Positions 1-8,378 of a DNA stretch of 64,000 nt are shown in pieces. The number at the start of each line of letters is the position of its first letter. The first letter of the stretch is position 1. The translations under genes were made by a program, and so were the position numbers. The notes under the pieces were generated by a model. It saw only the letters and a program-made list of their open reading frames with translations. It did not search any database and was not told where the DNA came from. Origin of the DNA: Labilithrix sp. (GTDB taxonomy: Bacteria > Myxococcota_A > Polyangia > Polyangiales > Polyangiaceae). The stretch covers positions 29,383-93,382 of the forward strand of contig JAHBWF010000011.1 in assembly GCA_019637105.1 (NCBI GenBank), given 5' to 3'.

Positions 1-2
1 TC

Positions 3-812
3 ACCAAGGCGCTCACCGAGCTCACGGGCAAGCCCGATCTCGTGACCGCGGTCCAGCAGTTCGTCCACAAGGACGACGTCGTCGTCGTGAAGGTGAACGG
101 CATCGCGCAGTCGCAGATGGCGACGGGCAAGGAGCTCGTGTTGCCGTTCGTCGAGGCGATGATCGAGGGCGGCATCGACCCGGAGAAGATCACGCTGCTC
201 GAGCAGTACGCCGGCTTCTTCAACGCCACGCGGATCACCGCGCAGAACGCGCCGAAGGGCGTGAAGATCGCGACCCACGCGAACGGCAACGCCACGATGG
301 ACGACCGCCTCATCCCGGGCACCGGGACGCGGACGAAGTTCGTGCGCTGGCTCACCGAGGCCACCGCGGCGATCAACTTCGCGCTCATCAAGGATCACTC
401 GATCTGCGGCTACACCGGCGCGCTCAAGAACATGACGCACGGGTGCACCATCAACCCGCACGACTTCCACGTGCACCACGCGAGCCCGCAGATCGCGCTT
501 CTCTACGCGCAAGACGTCGTCAAGAGCCGCGTGCGCCTCTGCATCGCCGACGGCTTCAAGGTCATGGCCGACGGCGGACCGCTCTACAAGCGCCCCGAGT
601 TCGTGAAGCCTCACGACGCGGTCTACGTGTCGACCGATCCGGTCGCGATCGACACGATCGGCTGGGAGGTCGTCGAGAAGTACCGCGCCGACTTCAAGCT
701 CAAGACGCTGACCGAGGTGGGCCGCGAGCCGGCGTACATCAAGGCCGCCGCCGATCTCGGCCTCGGCATCCACGAGCGCGCGAAGATCCACCTGAAGGAA
801 GTCACGGTCTGA
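3..812 (+). CDS. DUF362 domain protein (5' end outside window)
   Basis: The reading frame is already open at base 3 (TKALTELTGKPDL...), so the gene begins before the window; the GTG at 42 is an internal codon. The product resembles the DUF362 family, proteins of unknown biochemical role that often occur near iron-sulfur or redox proteins. A characteristic stretch LKNMTHGCTINPHDFH is visible near the middle, and DAVYVSTDPVAIDTIGWEVV near the C-terminus matches the family's 'DPVAxDxxG' region. About 270 residues are visible. No ferredoxin-type CxxCxxC cluster is present in the visible part. Function cannot be inferred further. Confidence 0.8.
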   Translation, partial: TKALTELTGKPDLVTAVQQFVHKDDVVVVKVNGIAQSQMATGKELVLPFVEAMIEGGIDPEKITLLEQYAGFFNATRITAQNAPKGVKIATHANGNATMDDRLIPGTGTRTKFVRWLTEATAAINFALIKDHSICGYTGALKNMTHGCTINPHDFHVHHASPQIALLYAQDVVKSRVRLCIADGFKVMADGGPLYKRPEFVKPHDAVYVSTDPVAIDTIGWEVVEKYRADFKLKTLTEVGREPAYIKAAADLGLGIHERAKIHLKEVTV

Positions 813-928
813 CGCGCGTCCGGGCCGTCCGCCGCGCGGACGGCTCGAGGCAGGTCCGGGCCCGCGCGTGGGGTTTGCGCGTCGGATTGGGCCCGCCGTC
901 GCGTTCTCCCGTATCATGCGGCGTCGCC

Positions 929-1891
929 GTGGAGCCCAAGGACCAGACCCCTCCGGGCTCGCCGCCCGTCGTCATCGCCGACAAAGTCGATCCCCCTCGC
1001 GACCTGCGCGACGAGAGCGGGCGCGCGACGTTGCCCGACATCGAGGCGTTCAGCACGGCGCCGAAGTCCCGGGACCGCGCTTGCCTCGTCGTCATCTACG
1101 GTCCGGAGCTCGGCAAGCGCGCCGCGCTCGGCCACGGCACCTTCGAGATCGGCCGCTCGTCGCGCGCGGACCTCCCGATCGATCAGGAGAGCATCAGCCG
1201 TCACCACGCGCGGATCACGTTCGACGGCGACCGTCACGTGATCGAGGACCTCGGATCGACGAACGGCACGTTCGTCAACGACCAGAACCTGAAGCGGAGC
1301 CCGTTGAAGGACGGCGATCAGGTGAAGCTCGGTCGCTCGATCCTCAAGTACATGTCGGGCGACAACATCGAGGCGAACTACCACGAAGAGATCTACCGCC
1401 TGATGACGATGGACGCGCTCACGCAGACGCACAATCGTCGCTATTTCAACGAGGCGCTCGAGCGTGAGTACCAGCGGAGCCTCCGGTACCGGCGCGCGCT
1501 CTCCCTCGTCCTCTTCGACATCGATCACTTCAAGAAGATCAACGACACGTACGGTCACGTCGCGGGCGACAGCGTGCTCCGGCAGCTCGCGCGCGTGGTG
1601 AAGCCGCGTCTGCGCCAGCAGGACGTCCTCGCGCGGGTCGGCGGCGAGGAGTTCGCCGTCCTCTTGCCCGAGGTCGAGCCCGCGGGCGCGCTCGTCGCGG
1701 CCGAGAAGGTGCGCCGCCTCGTGGAGAGCGCCCGCTTCCTCGTCGACCAGAAGGAGTTCGGCTGCACCGTCAGCGTCGGCACCGCGTCCTTCGCCGCGCA
1801 GACGACGTCTCCGCAGATGCTCTACGAGGACGCGGACAAGAACCTCTACGAGGCGAAGCGCGGCGGCCGGAACCGCGTCGTCGGCGGTTGA
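929..1891 (+). CDS. FHA-GGDEF protein, probable active diguanylate cyclase
   Basis: Predicted to make cyclic-di-GMP from two GTP. I place the start at GTG 929 (VEPKDQTPPG, 320 aa), because upstream in-frame codons overlap the DUF362 gene and read as shadow sequence; no strong ribosome site decides it. An FHA domain (phosphothreonine-binding) spans roughly residues 70-135 with the core motifs GRSSRADLPI, SRHHARI and GSTNGTF. The GGDEF domain follows: LFDIDHFKKIND near residue 197 is the metal/substrate region, and the active-site motif is GGEEF at about 238-242. The feedback inhibition site RxxD is intact (RQQD, with VLARV between it and GGEEF). Regulation by a Ser/Thr kinase through the FHA domain is inference. 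No signal peptide or membrane segment is seen, so it is probably cytoplasmic. Confidence 0.88.
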   Translation: MEPKDQTPPGSPPVVIADKVDPPRDLRDESGRATLPDIEAFSTAPKSRDRACLVVIYGPELGKRAALGHGTFEIGRSSRADLPIDQESISRHHARITFDGDRHVIEDLGSTNGTFVNDQNLKRSPLKDGDQVKLGRSILKYMSGDNIEANYHEEIYRLMTMDALTQTHNRRYFNEALEREYQRSLRYRRALSLVLFDIDHFKKINDTYGHVAGDSVLRQLARVVKPRLRQQDVLARVGGEEFAVLLPEVEPAGALVAAEKVRRLVESARFLVDQKEFGCTVSVGTASFAAQTTSPQMLYEDADKNLYEAKRGGRNRVVGG

Positions 1892-1916
1892 CCGGACGGG
1901 CGCGGGCGCGTGACGT

Positions 1917-3116
1917 CTACGACCCGCCCGCGCCGGCGTCGGTCGCAGGGTCGGCGACGCCGCAGCCGCCGCACTCGCGGATCTCCGCGCCGCGCGCGAT
2001 CCAGATCCGGATCCGCTCGCGCTCCTGGAAGTCGAGCGGCGTGAGCTCGTACGCGGAGGGAGCGGGGTTCCCTGCGGTGGGAGGCGGCGGGACGTAGCTC
2101 TCCGGCGGGTACGGGTAGGGCATCTCGCGGCCCGCGACGTAGTCGCTCAGGATCGTCCGCTCGCGCTCGGCGGCGCTCGGGTGCAGGATCCGCGGAGCCA
2201 GCGGCGTGAACGCCGCGGCGGGCGCGGGGATCGCGAGGGCGCCCTCCGGCGGCGTGCAGACGACGTCGATGGCGGGTCCGGCGTCGACCACGGGCGGCCG
2301 CGCGAGCTCGAGCTTGTACGTGAGCCAGCTCGATCCGGGATCGCCGGGCTTGACGATCTCCATGTTCGCGCCGAAGAGCGAAGGCGTCGACTCGGGGCGC
2401 GTCGCGCTGGCGGCGGTGTTCGATCCTTGCGCGACCCTCCCGCGCGCGGTCACGCGGACGCCCTCCGAGGTGCCGAGGACGAGCCCCGCCGCGGCGCGCT
2501 CCGACGAACCGTGGCAGAGCGGACCGCTGCACTTCGTGAAGAAGATGGGCAGGACGTCCGCGCAGAAGTCGACGGCCGGCTCGAAGGTCTGCTGCCGTCG
2601 AGGCTCGCCGGCGCGGAAGACGAACTCGAGCTTCTGCCCCTCCGCGAGCGGCGCGCGATCGATGGCGCGGAAGCCGCCGATGTCGACCGCCGGATCCCGA
2701 GGGACGAGGAGCACGAGCTTGTACGACTGATCCGGCGTGAGCCACGCCGCGCCCGGCCCTCCGGGCCCGACGATCGTGACGGTGCGCGCCACCGGATCGT
2801 AGAGGGTCTTGATCGCGGCGTTGTCGAGCGGGGTGTTGGTGCTGTCGAGGACGACGTACGACTGGCGCGTGATCGTCGCCGGCAAGAGGTAGCGATCGAA
2901 CGCGAGCTGGATGACGCCGTCCGCCGCGACGACGCCGTCGTCGGCGTCGATCGTGTTGCTGACCACGAGGATCGGGGGCCCCGCGGTCGACTGGTCGTGC
3001 TGCGTCCCCTCGATGTCGCACGCGAACGCCGCCGCCGCGAGCGCGGAGGCAGCGAGCAGGACGGCGCGCCGCCGCGTGACTGCTCGCGCGCGGCGCGAGG
3101 CGGGGGAGAGCTTCAG
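1917..3116 (-). CDS. Lipoprotein with a CX4CH cytochrome-like motif
   Basis: A lipoprotein of about 399 aa: a basic N-terminus (RRR), a hydrophobic stretch LLAASALAAAAFAC and a lipobox cysteine. The middle contains DVLPIFFTKCSGPLCHGSSE, which resembles the 'vLpIL..kC..CH' haem-binding segment of small secreted c-type cytochromes, but with four residues between the cysteines (CX4CH instead of CX2CH). The C-terminus has ECGGCG. In this frame there is no ATG, GTG or TTG ahead of the signal peptide; the only credible start is CTG at 3116, which overlaps the stop of the upstream 84-residue gene (CTGA) and would be translationally coupled. A missed frameshift is the alternative. It lies last in a minus-strand redox cluster. 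Whether haem is bound is inference. Confidence 0.72.
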   Translation of the reverse strand: MKLSPASRRARAVTRRRAVLLAASALAAAAFACDIEGTQHDQSTAGPPILVVSNTIDADDGVVAADGVIQLAFDRYLLPATITRQSYVVLDSTNTPLDNAAIKTLYDPVARTVTIVGPGGPGAAWLTPDQSYKLVLLVPRDPAVDIGGFRAIDRAPLAEGQKLEFVFRAGEPRRQQTFEPAVDFCADVLPIFFTKCSGPLCHGSSERAAAGLVLGTSEGVRVTARGRVAQGSNTAASATRPESTPSLFGANMEIVKPGDPGSSWLTYKLELARPPVVDAGPAIDVVCTPPEGALAIPAPAAAFTPLAPRILHPSAAERERTILSDYVAGREMPYPYPPESYVPPPPTAGNPAPSAYELTPLDFQERERIRIWIARGAEIRECGGCGVADPATDAGAGGS

Positions 3117-3367
3117 CTCTCGGCGTACATCACGAGCTGCTCCTTCATCACCTGGTCGTTCACGCCCGTGCGGACGTGGTCCTTCAAGACATCGGCCAGG
3201 GTGATGAGGAGATCGTCGACGCCCTTGTCCTCGATCAGCTTCTGCAGGAGCGCCTTCGCCTCCCGGCTGTCGTCGCCCCGGAGGAATTGCCGCACCGTAT
3301 CGAGCGAGATCTCCCCCTGAAAGTCCACGTAGATGTTGTCCAAGAGGTATCGGACGAGCTCTTTCAT
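3113..3367 (-). CDS. Small conserved-looking helical protein, 84 aa, unknown function
   Basis: Starts MKELVRYLLDNIYVDFQGEI at ATG 3367 with a good ribosome site (AGGAG, 7 bases upstream). The product is 84 aa, acidic, mostly predicted helical, with no cysteines, signal peptide or membrane segment. I do not recognise the family. It sits between the 13-heme cytochrome and the haem-motif lipoprotein on the same strand. Its stop codon overlaps the start of the lipoprotein gene, so the two are likely co-translated. A role as an adaptor or regulator of the redox cluster would be guesswork. Confidence 0.75.
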   Translation of the reverse strand: MKELVRYLLDNIYVDFQGEISLDTVRQFLRGDDSREAKALLQKLIEDKGVDDLLITLADVLKDHVRTGVNDQVMKEQLVMYAES

Positions 3368-3413
3368 GGGGGGTCTCCTCAGGCAAAGGGCGGCAGGTGC
3401 CGAACGAGCAGCC

Positions 3414-3443
3414 CATATAGCCACCGTAGGCGTTGTCACACAA
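3414..3443 (-). promoter_or_regulatory. Possible sigma-70-type promoter for the 84-aa gene and lipoprotein
   Basis: On the minus strand TTGTGT (3438-3443), an 18-base spacer and TATATG (3414-3419) lie 47 bases upstream of the ATG at 3367, in a less GC-rich stretch of the 240-base gap after the cytochrome gene. Match to consensus is moderate, and nothing else in the gap looks coding. Confidence 0.3.
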
Positions 3444-3607
3444 CCCAAAACATGTGGATTGCGTGGCAAATCCCGCGGAGGGCGGGTTTGTCCGATCGAT
3501 CGGGCCGATCGGCCCGTCTCCGACGCTGGGATCCCGCGTCTCCCGTGGGTCCGTCTCTTGGCGGCTCGTCGTTGGGCGGCCCGTCGCGCCCGGCTCCACC
3601 GACCCCC

Positions 3608-4804
3608 TCATTGGCACCTCTGGAGGACGAACGCTCCGGGCTCGTGGCAGACGTAGCACGGCCGCGGGTTCCGGCGGAGCTGCGTGGCGCACCCGCCTGC
3701 GAAGCCGCCGCGGTGAGGGTTGAAGCCGCCGCCGATCCCCTGACCGCCGTGGCAGATGACGCAGTCGCGCTCGATATGGCAGCTCACGCACGCGTTGAGG
3801 TTGCGCATCGCCTCGAACGCGTGGTGCCCGGGGCGTCGCGGCGCGTCGCTCCACTCCTGCTTCGGCGGGTGGAAGCGGCCCGCCTCGCGGACGGCGGTGG
3901 GGCCGCTCATCGAGACGCCGAGCCGCTGGTGGCAGCCGAGGCAGAAGCTCTGCTCGCGGTGGCAGCTCGTGCACTTCTGCATCGCGAGCCGCGCCTCGGT
4001 GGCGTGCATGTTGAGGTAGTCCGCCGGGTGGATGCTCCGCGGACGGACCCGGCCGTCGTGGCACCCGGTGCAGTACTCTTCCTTGTGGCAGTTCGAGCAG
4101 AACTGCGAGTCGTTGGCGGCGACGTACTTGTGGCGCTGGACGAAGTCGGACGCGTGCTGGGCGTTGTGCATCCAACGCGGCGGGTTCATCACGCCGCTGG
4201 CGAACGTGGTCTTGAGGCGACCGCCTTCGGCGGCGCCGCCCTTGACGTGGCACGTGTCGCACGCGCTCTTCGCGTCGCCGCGCGCCACCGAGTCCGGGTG
4301 CTGATGGCAGCCGAAGCAGCCGCGCATCCGCGGGAGCTGGTCGCGCGTCGCGAGCTCGAGCTCCTGCACGTCGCCGTGGCACTGCTGGCACTGGATGTTC
4401 CGCGCGGCGTGCTTCTGGTGATCGAAGACCATGTTCGGCCGCGGGATGTGGAACTTCGCGACGCGGTTGCCGTGCCCCTCCTCGTAGCCGACGTGGCAGA
4501 ACTTGCACTCGCCCGAGGCCTCGTCGCCCGCTTGCACGGCGTTGAGGTCGGCGTGATCGCTGCCGTGGCAGCCGTCGCAGAGGGTCGGCTTCGGCGTGAG
4601 CACGTCGGCGACCGACCGGCTCGTCAGCGCCCCCGCGTGGCAGCTCTTGCACGTGAGCTTCTGCGCGCCGACGTGGAGCTTGTGGTTGAAGCGGATCGTC
4701 AGCTTCTGCGGCGGGTAGATCGCCGCCGAGGGCCCGGTGTCGTCCGCGAACGCGCCCGGGGGGAGCCACGCCAGCGGGACGCGCGCGTTGCCGGGGAGCG
4801 GCAC
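3608..4804 (-). CDS. Thirteen-heme c-type cytochrome
   Basis: Contains thirteen CXXCH haem-c motifs: CKSCH, CDGCH, CKFCH, CQQCH, CFGCH, CDTCH, CSNCH, CTGCH, CTSCH, CLGCH, CVSCH, CVICH, CYVCH. Additional histidines (FNHKLHVG, FDHQKHAA, NMHATEA) could be distal 'NHxxH' haem ligands as in MtrA/OmcA-type proteins. As written it starts at GTG 4804 with no signal peptide, which is impossible for a c-type cytochrome. The missing N-terminus is probably encoded immediately upstream in other frames: AHTAPAAEAPLTSGF just before VPLPGNARVPLAW, and a signal peptide at 4924-5067, broken by indels. It is adjacent to a beta-barrel gene, an arrangement like porin-cytochrome conduits that carry electrons across the outer membrane. 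It ends in LQRCQ. Haem count is seen; the conduit role is inference. Confidence 0.85.
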   Translation of the reverse strand: MPLPGNARVPLAWLPPGAFADDTGPSAAIYPPQKLTIRFNHKLHVGAQKLTCKSCHAGALTSRSVADVLTPKPTLCDGCHGSDHADLNAVQAGDEASGECKFCHVGYEEGHGNRVAKFHIPRPNMVFDHQKHAARNIQCQQCHGDVQELELATRDQLPRMRGCFGCHQHPDSVARGDAKSACDTCHVKGGAAEGGRLKTTFASGVMNPPRWMHNAQHASDFVQRHKYVAANDSQFCSNCHKEEYCTGCHDGRVRPRSIHPADYLNMHATEARLAMQKCTSCHREQSFCLGCHQRLGVSMSGPTAVREAGRFHPPKQEWSDAPRRPGHHAFEAMRNLNACVSCHIERDCVICHGGQGIGGGFNPHRGGFAGGCATQLRRNPRPCYVCHEPGAFVLQRCQ

Positions 4805-4923
4805 GAAAGCCCGACGTGAGCGGCGCCTCGGCGGCGGGCGCCGTGTGCGCGGGGCCGACGGGCGGAGAGCGCCGGCGCGGACGGCGCTTCGCTAACTCGG
4901 CGCTCTCCGCGGCCTTCGCGGTC

Positions 4924-5067
4924 TCAGGTCTCCGGCGGCGCGGGATCCTGCGCGAACGCCGTCGTCGCGCCGAAGAGCGCGACGACGAGCACGACGAGGG
5001 CGCCGAGGCGCCCGCGCCGCGTCTCCTCTTGCTCCTGCGTCGTGTCGTCGGTGGGGGCGGGGTTCAT
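4924..5067 (-). CDS. 47-aa signal-peptide ORF, probable true N-terminus of the 13-heme cytochrome
   Basis: ATG 5067 has AGGAA upstream and follows the beta-barrel stop by 27 bases. The product begins MNPAPTDDTTQEQEETRRGR, then has a hydrophobic segment GALVVLVVALFGATTAFA and the signal-peptidase-like site AFA-QDP, then stops at TGA 4924-4926. Between this stop and the cytochrome frame (4804) the other minus frame reads as plausible mature N-terminus (VGPAHTAPAAEAPLTSGF). The simplest reading is one cytochrome gene with a Sec signal peptide broken by about two single-base indels. The alternative is a separate tiny membrane protein. Confidence 0.6.
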   Translation of the reverse strand: MNPAPTDDTTQEQEETRRGRLGALVVLVVALFGATTAFAQDPAPPET

Positions 5068-5094
5068 CGGTGCGTTCCTGCGGCGTGACGCGGC

Positions 5095-6700
5095 TCAGTT
5101 GGCGAGCGCGAGGGTGACCCAGAGCATCGCGCGGAAGCGCTGCCCGGCGACGCGGTTCATGTCGTGCTGGAAGTCGGCGAGGACGAGCGACCGCGGGAAC
5201 AGCTTGTAGCCGACGCCGAGCACGTAGCCGAAGTTGGTCGCGTCGCGGTCGGCGCGCAGCTTGTCGTTCCAGTGCCAGACGCCGGTGCGCGCCTGGAGCA
5301 CGTAGCGCGTCTCGAGCGTGCGCTCGCCGTAGACGTCCGCGCCGACGCGATCGCCCGAGCGATGGACGTCGGCGACGCCGCGCGCCCCGAGGTGACCCTC
5401 GCCGATGCGGTAGCGGCCGGCGAGGTTCGCGCCGCCCATCGGATCGATGGAGCTCGACGGGTAGTAGTTCGCGTCGGCCAGGCCGTTCGGCGACGTCGCG
5501 AAGGAGAGGTCCCTCTCGGGCTCGGTCTGGAGCGTGAACGCGCGGGCGCGGAGGCCGCCCGAGACGCCGACGCGCGGGTGCGGATCCCACGACGCGCGGA
5601 GGCCGACGTCGTTCATCGGCATCGCCATGAAGAAATTCCAGATCGAGTCGGCGTCGAACGTCGGGCGGAAGTAGTCGTAGTCGACGCTCAGCGTGAGCTT
5701 GTCGCTCGAGTACCAGTCGATCGACGCGAAGACGTTCGCCATCTGCTTGACGTAGAGGTCGTACGCGAAGCCCGCCTTGACGCCGCCGATCGTGGGGAGC
5801 GAGCCCTCGACGGCGTAGCCGATGCGCTCCTGCGAGATGCGCGAGCCGTCGTAGGTCGCCGGAGCGCGCAGGGCGCTCGCGAACTGCGAGACGTTCGACG
5901 AGCCGGTGTTGTAGACGCGGCGGTACGTCAGCCTGCCGTGGAGCCAGGTGAAGCCGGCCGACTCCAGCGCGCCGCCGATCGCGGGCGCGATGTCGTTCGG
6001 CTGGAACGAGGGGTAGAGCGAGGGGTCGCGCTCGTAGCCGGAGCGGTCGCCGCGCCAGACGCCGTCGCGCTCGAAGCGCGACGTCGAGAGCGGGAGGCCG
6101 CCGCGCTGCTCGAGGCCGCCGTAGACCTCGAGGGCGAAGTAGTACGGGGTCGTGACCTTGATCTGCCCGCCGTCGAACGACCACCAGCCGAGCGCGTCCG
6201 TCACGTACTGGCGGCCGAGGCGGAAGCCAGCAGCCCGCCCAGAAGAAGCGCCGCCCCTCGACGTAGCCGTACATCAGGTCGACCGGCCCGCGGGAGAAGC
6301 CGGGGACGAGGCGGTCGGCGCGGGCGATCTCGGTCTCGTCGGCGCTGCCGCCGTAGTCGGCGTCGTAGCGGAGGCGCGCGCGGAAGGTGACCGTCGGCGC
6401 CCGCGGATCGTCGGCCTTGTCGAAGAGATCGTAGACCGCGACTCGAGCGTCGAGGTGAGGCGGCGGCGAGAGATGACGGTCTGGCCCGTGGGGCTCCTCA
6501 TCTCGTAAGAACTGCGCGGCGGTGTCGGTCGTGACCTCCGCGTCGATCGGCCGGCTCGTCGCCGCGAGCACCGCCGCAGGAAAGCGCCGGCGTCGGCGAA
6601 TCGCGGCGGCCACGTCGTCCGCGCGTGCGCCTCCCGCGACGAGCGTGGAGACGCCGACAGCGGTGCTGCCGAGGACGACCGCGAAGGAAGGAAGACGCAT
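5095..6700 (-). CDS. Outer-membrane beta-barrel (porin-like) protein, reading frame interrupted
   Basis: The N-terminal part starts at ATG 6700 (MRLPSFAVVLGSTAVGVSTL, signal peptide ending GGARA). The C-terminal 369 residues are in another frame (5095-6204), with alternating strands rich in Tyr/Trp/Gly and a barrel-like end LWVTLALAN. Around 6225-6240 the frames join naturally as EGRRFFWAG then GFRLGRQYVTDALGWWSFDGG. Near 6430-6510 SYEMRSPTGQTVISRR reads well in a third frame. So several single-base indels split one barrel of about 530 residues. Position immediately upstream of the 13-heme cytochrome supports an MtrB-like or Geobacter-type barrel that sheathes a cytochrome; no sequence signature proves that family. 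Frame breaks look like consensus errors, but real decay is possible. Confidence 0.7.
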
Positions 6701-6913
6701 CGAGAGACCGCGCGGCGACGCGCCTGCCGGCCACCGCGCGCGCAGCATCGGAACCGCTGTGCTCGTGTCAACGCCCGGGTCGCGCCTCGCCCGAGGGTGG
6801 GGGAGGAATGCGTCGAGGCCGATCGCGCACTCTCCGCCGGCCGAATGCCGAAGCGAAGTATTGGTTGACGCATCCGCGCGCGGCCCTGGGTGGCACGCTT
6901 CATGGGCCGCGGA

Positions 6914-8341
6914 ATGACCGAGAGCGCACAAAGATATCGCGTCGTCGAAAAGCTCGAGTCGGGCGGTATGGCCGAGGTGTTTCGCGCGGAGAGCGAGGGC
7001 CTCCAGGGCTTTCGCAAGCAGGTCGCGATCAAGCGCGTCCTCCCGCACCTCAGCGAGAAGAAGCGCTTCATCGCGATGTTCCTCGACGAGGCGCGCGTCA
7101 CCGCGCAGCTGACGCACTCGAACTGCGTCCAGGTCTTCGACATCGGCGTCGGCGACAACGCGTACTTCATCGTCATGGAGTACGTCGACGGAGCGAACCT
7201 CAAGTCGATCGCCGAGTCCCTGAAGAAGCAGGGCAAGGATTTTCCGGTCGCCGCCGCCGCGTTCATCGCCCACGAGATCTGCAAGGGCCTCAGCTACGCC
7301 CACGAGCTGACGGACCAGAACGGGATCCCGCTCAACATCGTCCACCGCGACATGTCTCCGCCGAACGTCCTCGTGACGAAGTACGGCGAGGTGAAGATCG
7401 TGGACTTCGGGCTCGCGAAGGCGAGCTCGCAGCTCGAGAAGAGCGAGCCCGGCATCATCAAGGGCAGAGTTCTCTACCTGGCCCGAGGCGGCGGTCGGGC
7501 AGGACGTCGACGCCAAGACCGGCGCATCTTCGCCGTCGGCATCATCCTCTGGGAGCTGCTCGCGGGCCAGCGGCTGTTCCTCGGCGAGACCGACTTCCAG
7601 ACCGTCAAGAAGGTCCAGCAGGCGCAGGTGCCGCCGATCTCCCAGGTGAACCGACGCGTGCCGCCGGAGCTCGAGCGCATCGTGAACAAGGCGCTCGCGA
7701 AGGACGTGCTCCACCGCTACGGCACGGCGCGCGAGCTCGGTCAGGACCTGAGCCGCTTCCTCTACGCCTACGGCCAGCCGATCAGCACGTTCGACGTCGC
7801 GACGATCGTGCAGAGCACGATGCGCGAGAAGCAGCGCGTCCGCCCGCCGCAAGGCTCGATCATCGACAAGCTGATCGAGGAGGCGCTCTTCGAGTTCACC
7901 TCGCTGAAGGAGGACGGCGCTCCCTCCGAGGGCGCGATCAAGATCGGCGCGGCGGCGCCGCTGAACCCCGGCCAGTTCGTCGATCCCACGAACTGGGCGG
8001 AGGAGATCGCGATCCAGGACAAGCGCCCGCAGCAGACGTTCGAGCAGATCCGTCACTCGCTCCCCGGCGAGGTCTTCGAGCAGGGCAACCTGTCGGCCCT
8101 CGAGGAGGAGCCGATGCCGTCGTCGGCGCCGCAGGTGCCGCCGTCGGCGCCGCCGATGCAGCTCGCCCCGATCGGGGCGGTCCCGCCGTCGAGCGGGCTC
8201 GCCGCCGCGCAGCGCGCCGGGCCGCACTCGTCGCGGGGCGGGGGAGGCGGGAGCAACGCGGCGATCGGCGTGGTGCTCTTCCTCGTCGTGGCGGCGGCCG
8301 CCGGCGCGGCGTGGTTCACGGGCCTGATACCCCATCAATAG
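6914..8341 (+). CDS. Membrane-anchored Ser/Thr protein kinase (PknB-type)
   Basis: ATG 6914 gives MTESAQRYRVVEKLESGGMA (475 aa); ATG 6902 is a possible alternative. Kinase motifs are the glycine loop ESGGMAEVF, VAIK (catalytic Lys), the catalytic loop HRDMSPPNVLV near residue 145 and DFGLAK near 164. HRDxSPxN is typical of myxobacterial kinases. After IIKG the activation segment should read like 'KFSYLAPEAAVGQDVDAKTD'; instead the frame gives GRVLYLARGGGRAGRRRQDRR, while neighbouring frames contain EAAVGQDVDAKT. The frame is restored at IFAVGIILWELLAG. So 7465-7530 carries compensating indels, and the APE motif is not readable. A Pro/Ala linker leads to one C-terminal transmembrane segment (AAIGVVLFLVVAAAAGAAWF). 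Likely an inner-membrane signalling kinase. Confidence 0.85.
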   Translation: MTESAQRYRVVEKLESGGMAEVFRAESEGLQGFRKQVAIKRVLPHLSEKKRFIAMFLDEARVTAQLTHSNCVQVFDIGVGDNAYFIVMEYVDGANLKSIAESLKKQGKDFPVAAAAFIAHEICKGLSYAHELTDQNGIPLNIVHRDMSPPNVLVTKYGEVKIVDFGLAKASSQLEKSEPGIIKGRVLYLARGGGRAGRRRQDRRIFAVGIILWELLAGQRLFLGETDFQTVKKVQQAQVPPISQVNRRVPPELERIVNKALAKDVLHRYGTARELGQDLSRFLYAYGQPISTFDVATIVQSTMREKQRVRPPQGSIIDKLIEEALFEFTSLKEDGAPSEGAIKIGAAAPLNPGQFVDPTNWAEEIAIQDKRPQQTFEQIRHSLPGEVFEQGNLSALEEEPMPSSAPQVPPSAPPMQLAPIGAVPPSSGLAAAQRAGPHSSRGGGGGSNAAIGVVLFLVVAAAAGAAWFTGLIPHQ

Positions 8342-8378
8342 TTGATCGCCGCGCGCGGCCGATGTAGGGCGAAGGCCC

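Noticed and set aside
443-928. Longer N-terminus for the FHA-GGDEF gene
   Set aside because: It would overlap the DUF362 gene and read as Arg-rich shadow sequence; GTG 929 gives a natural protein.
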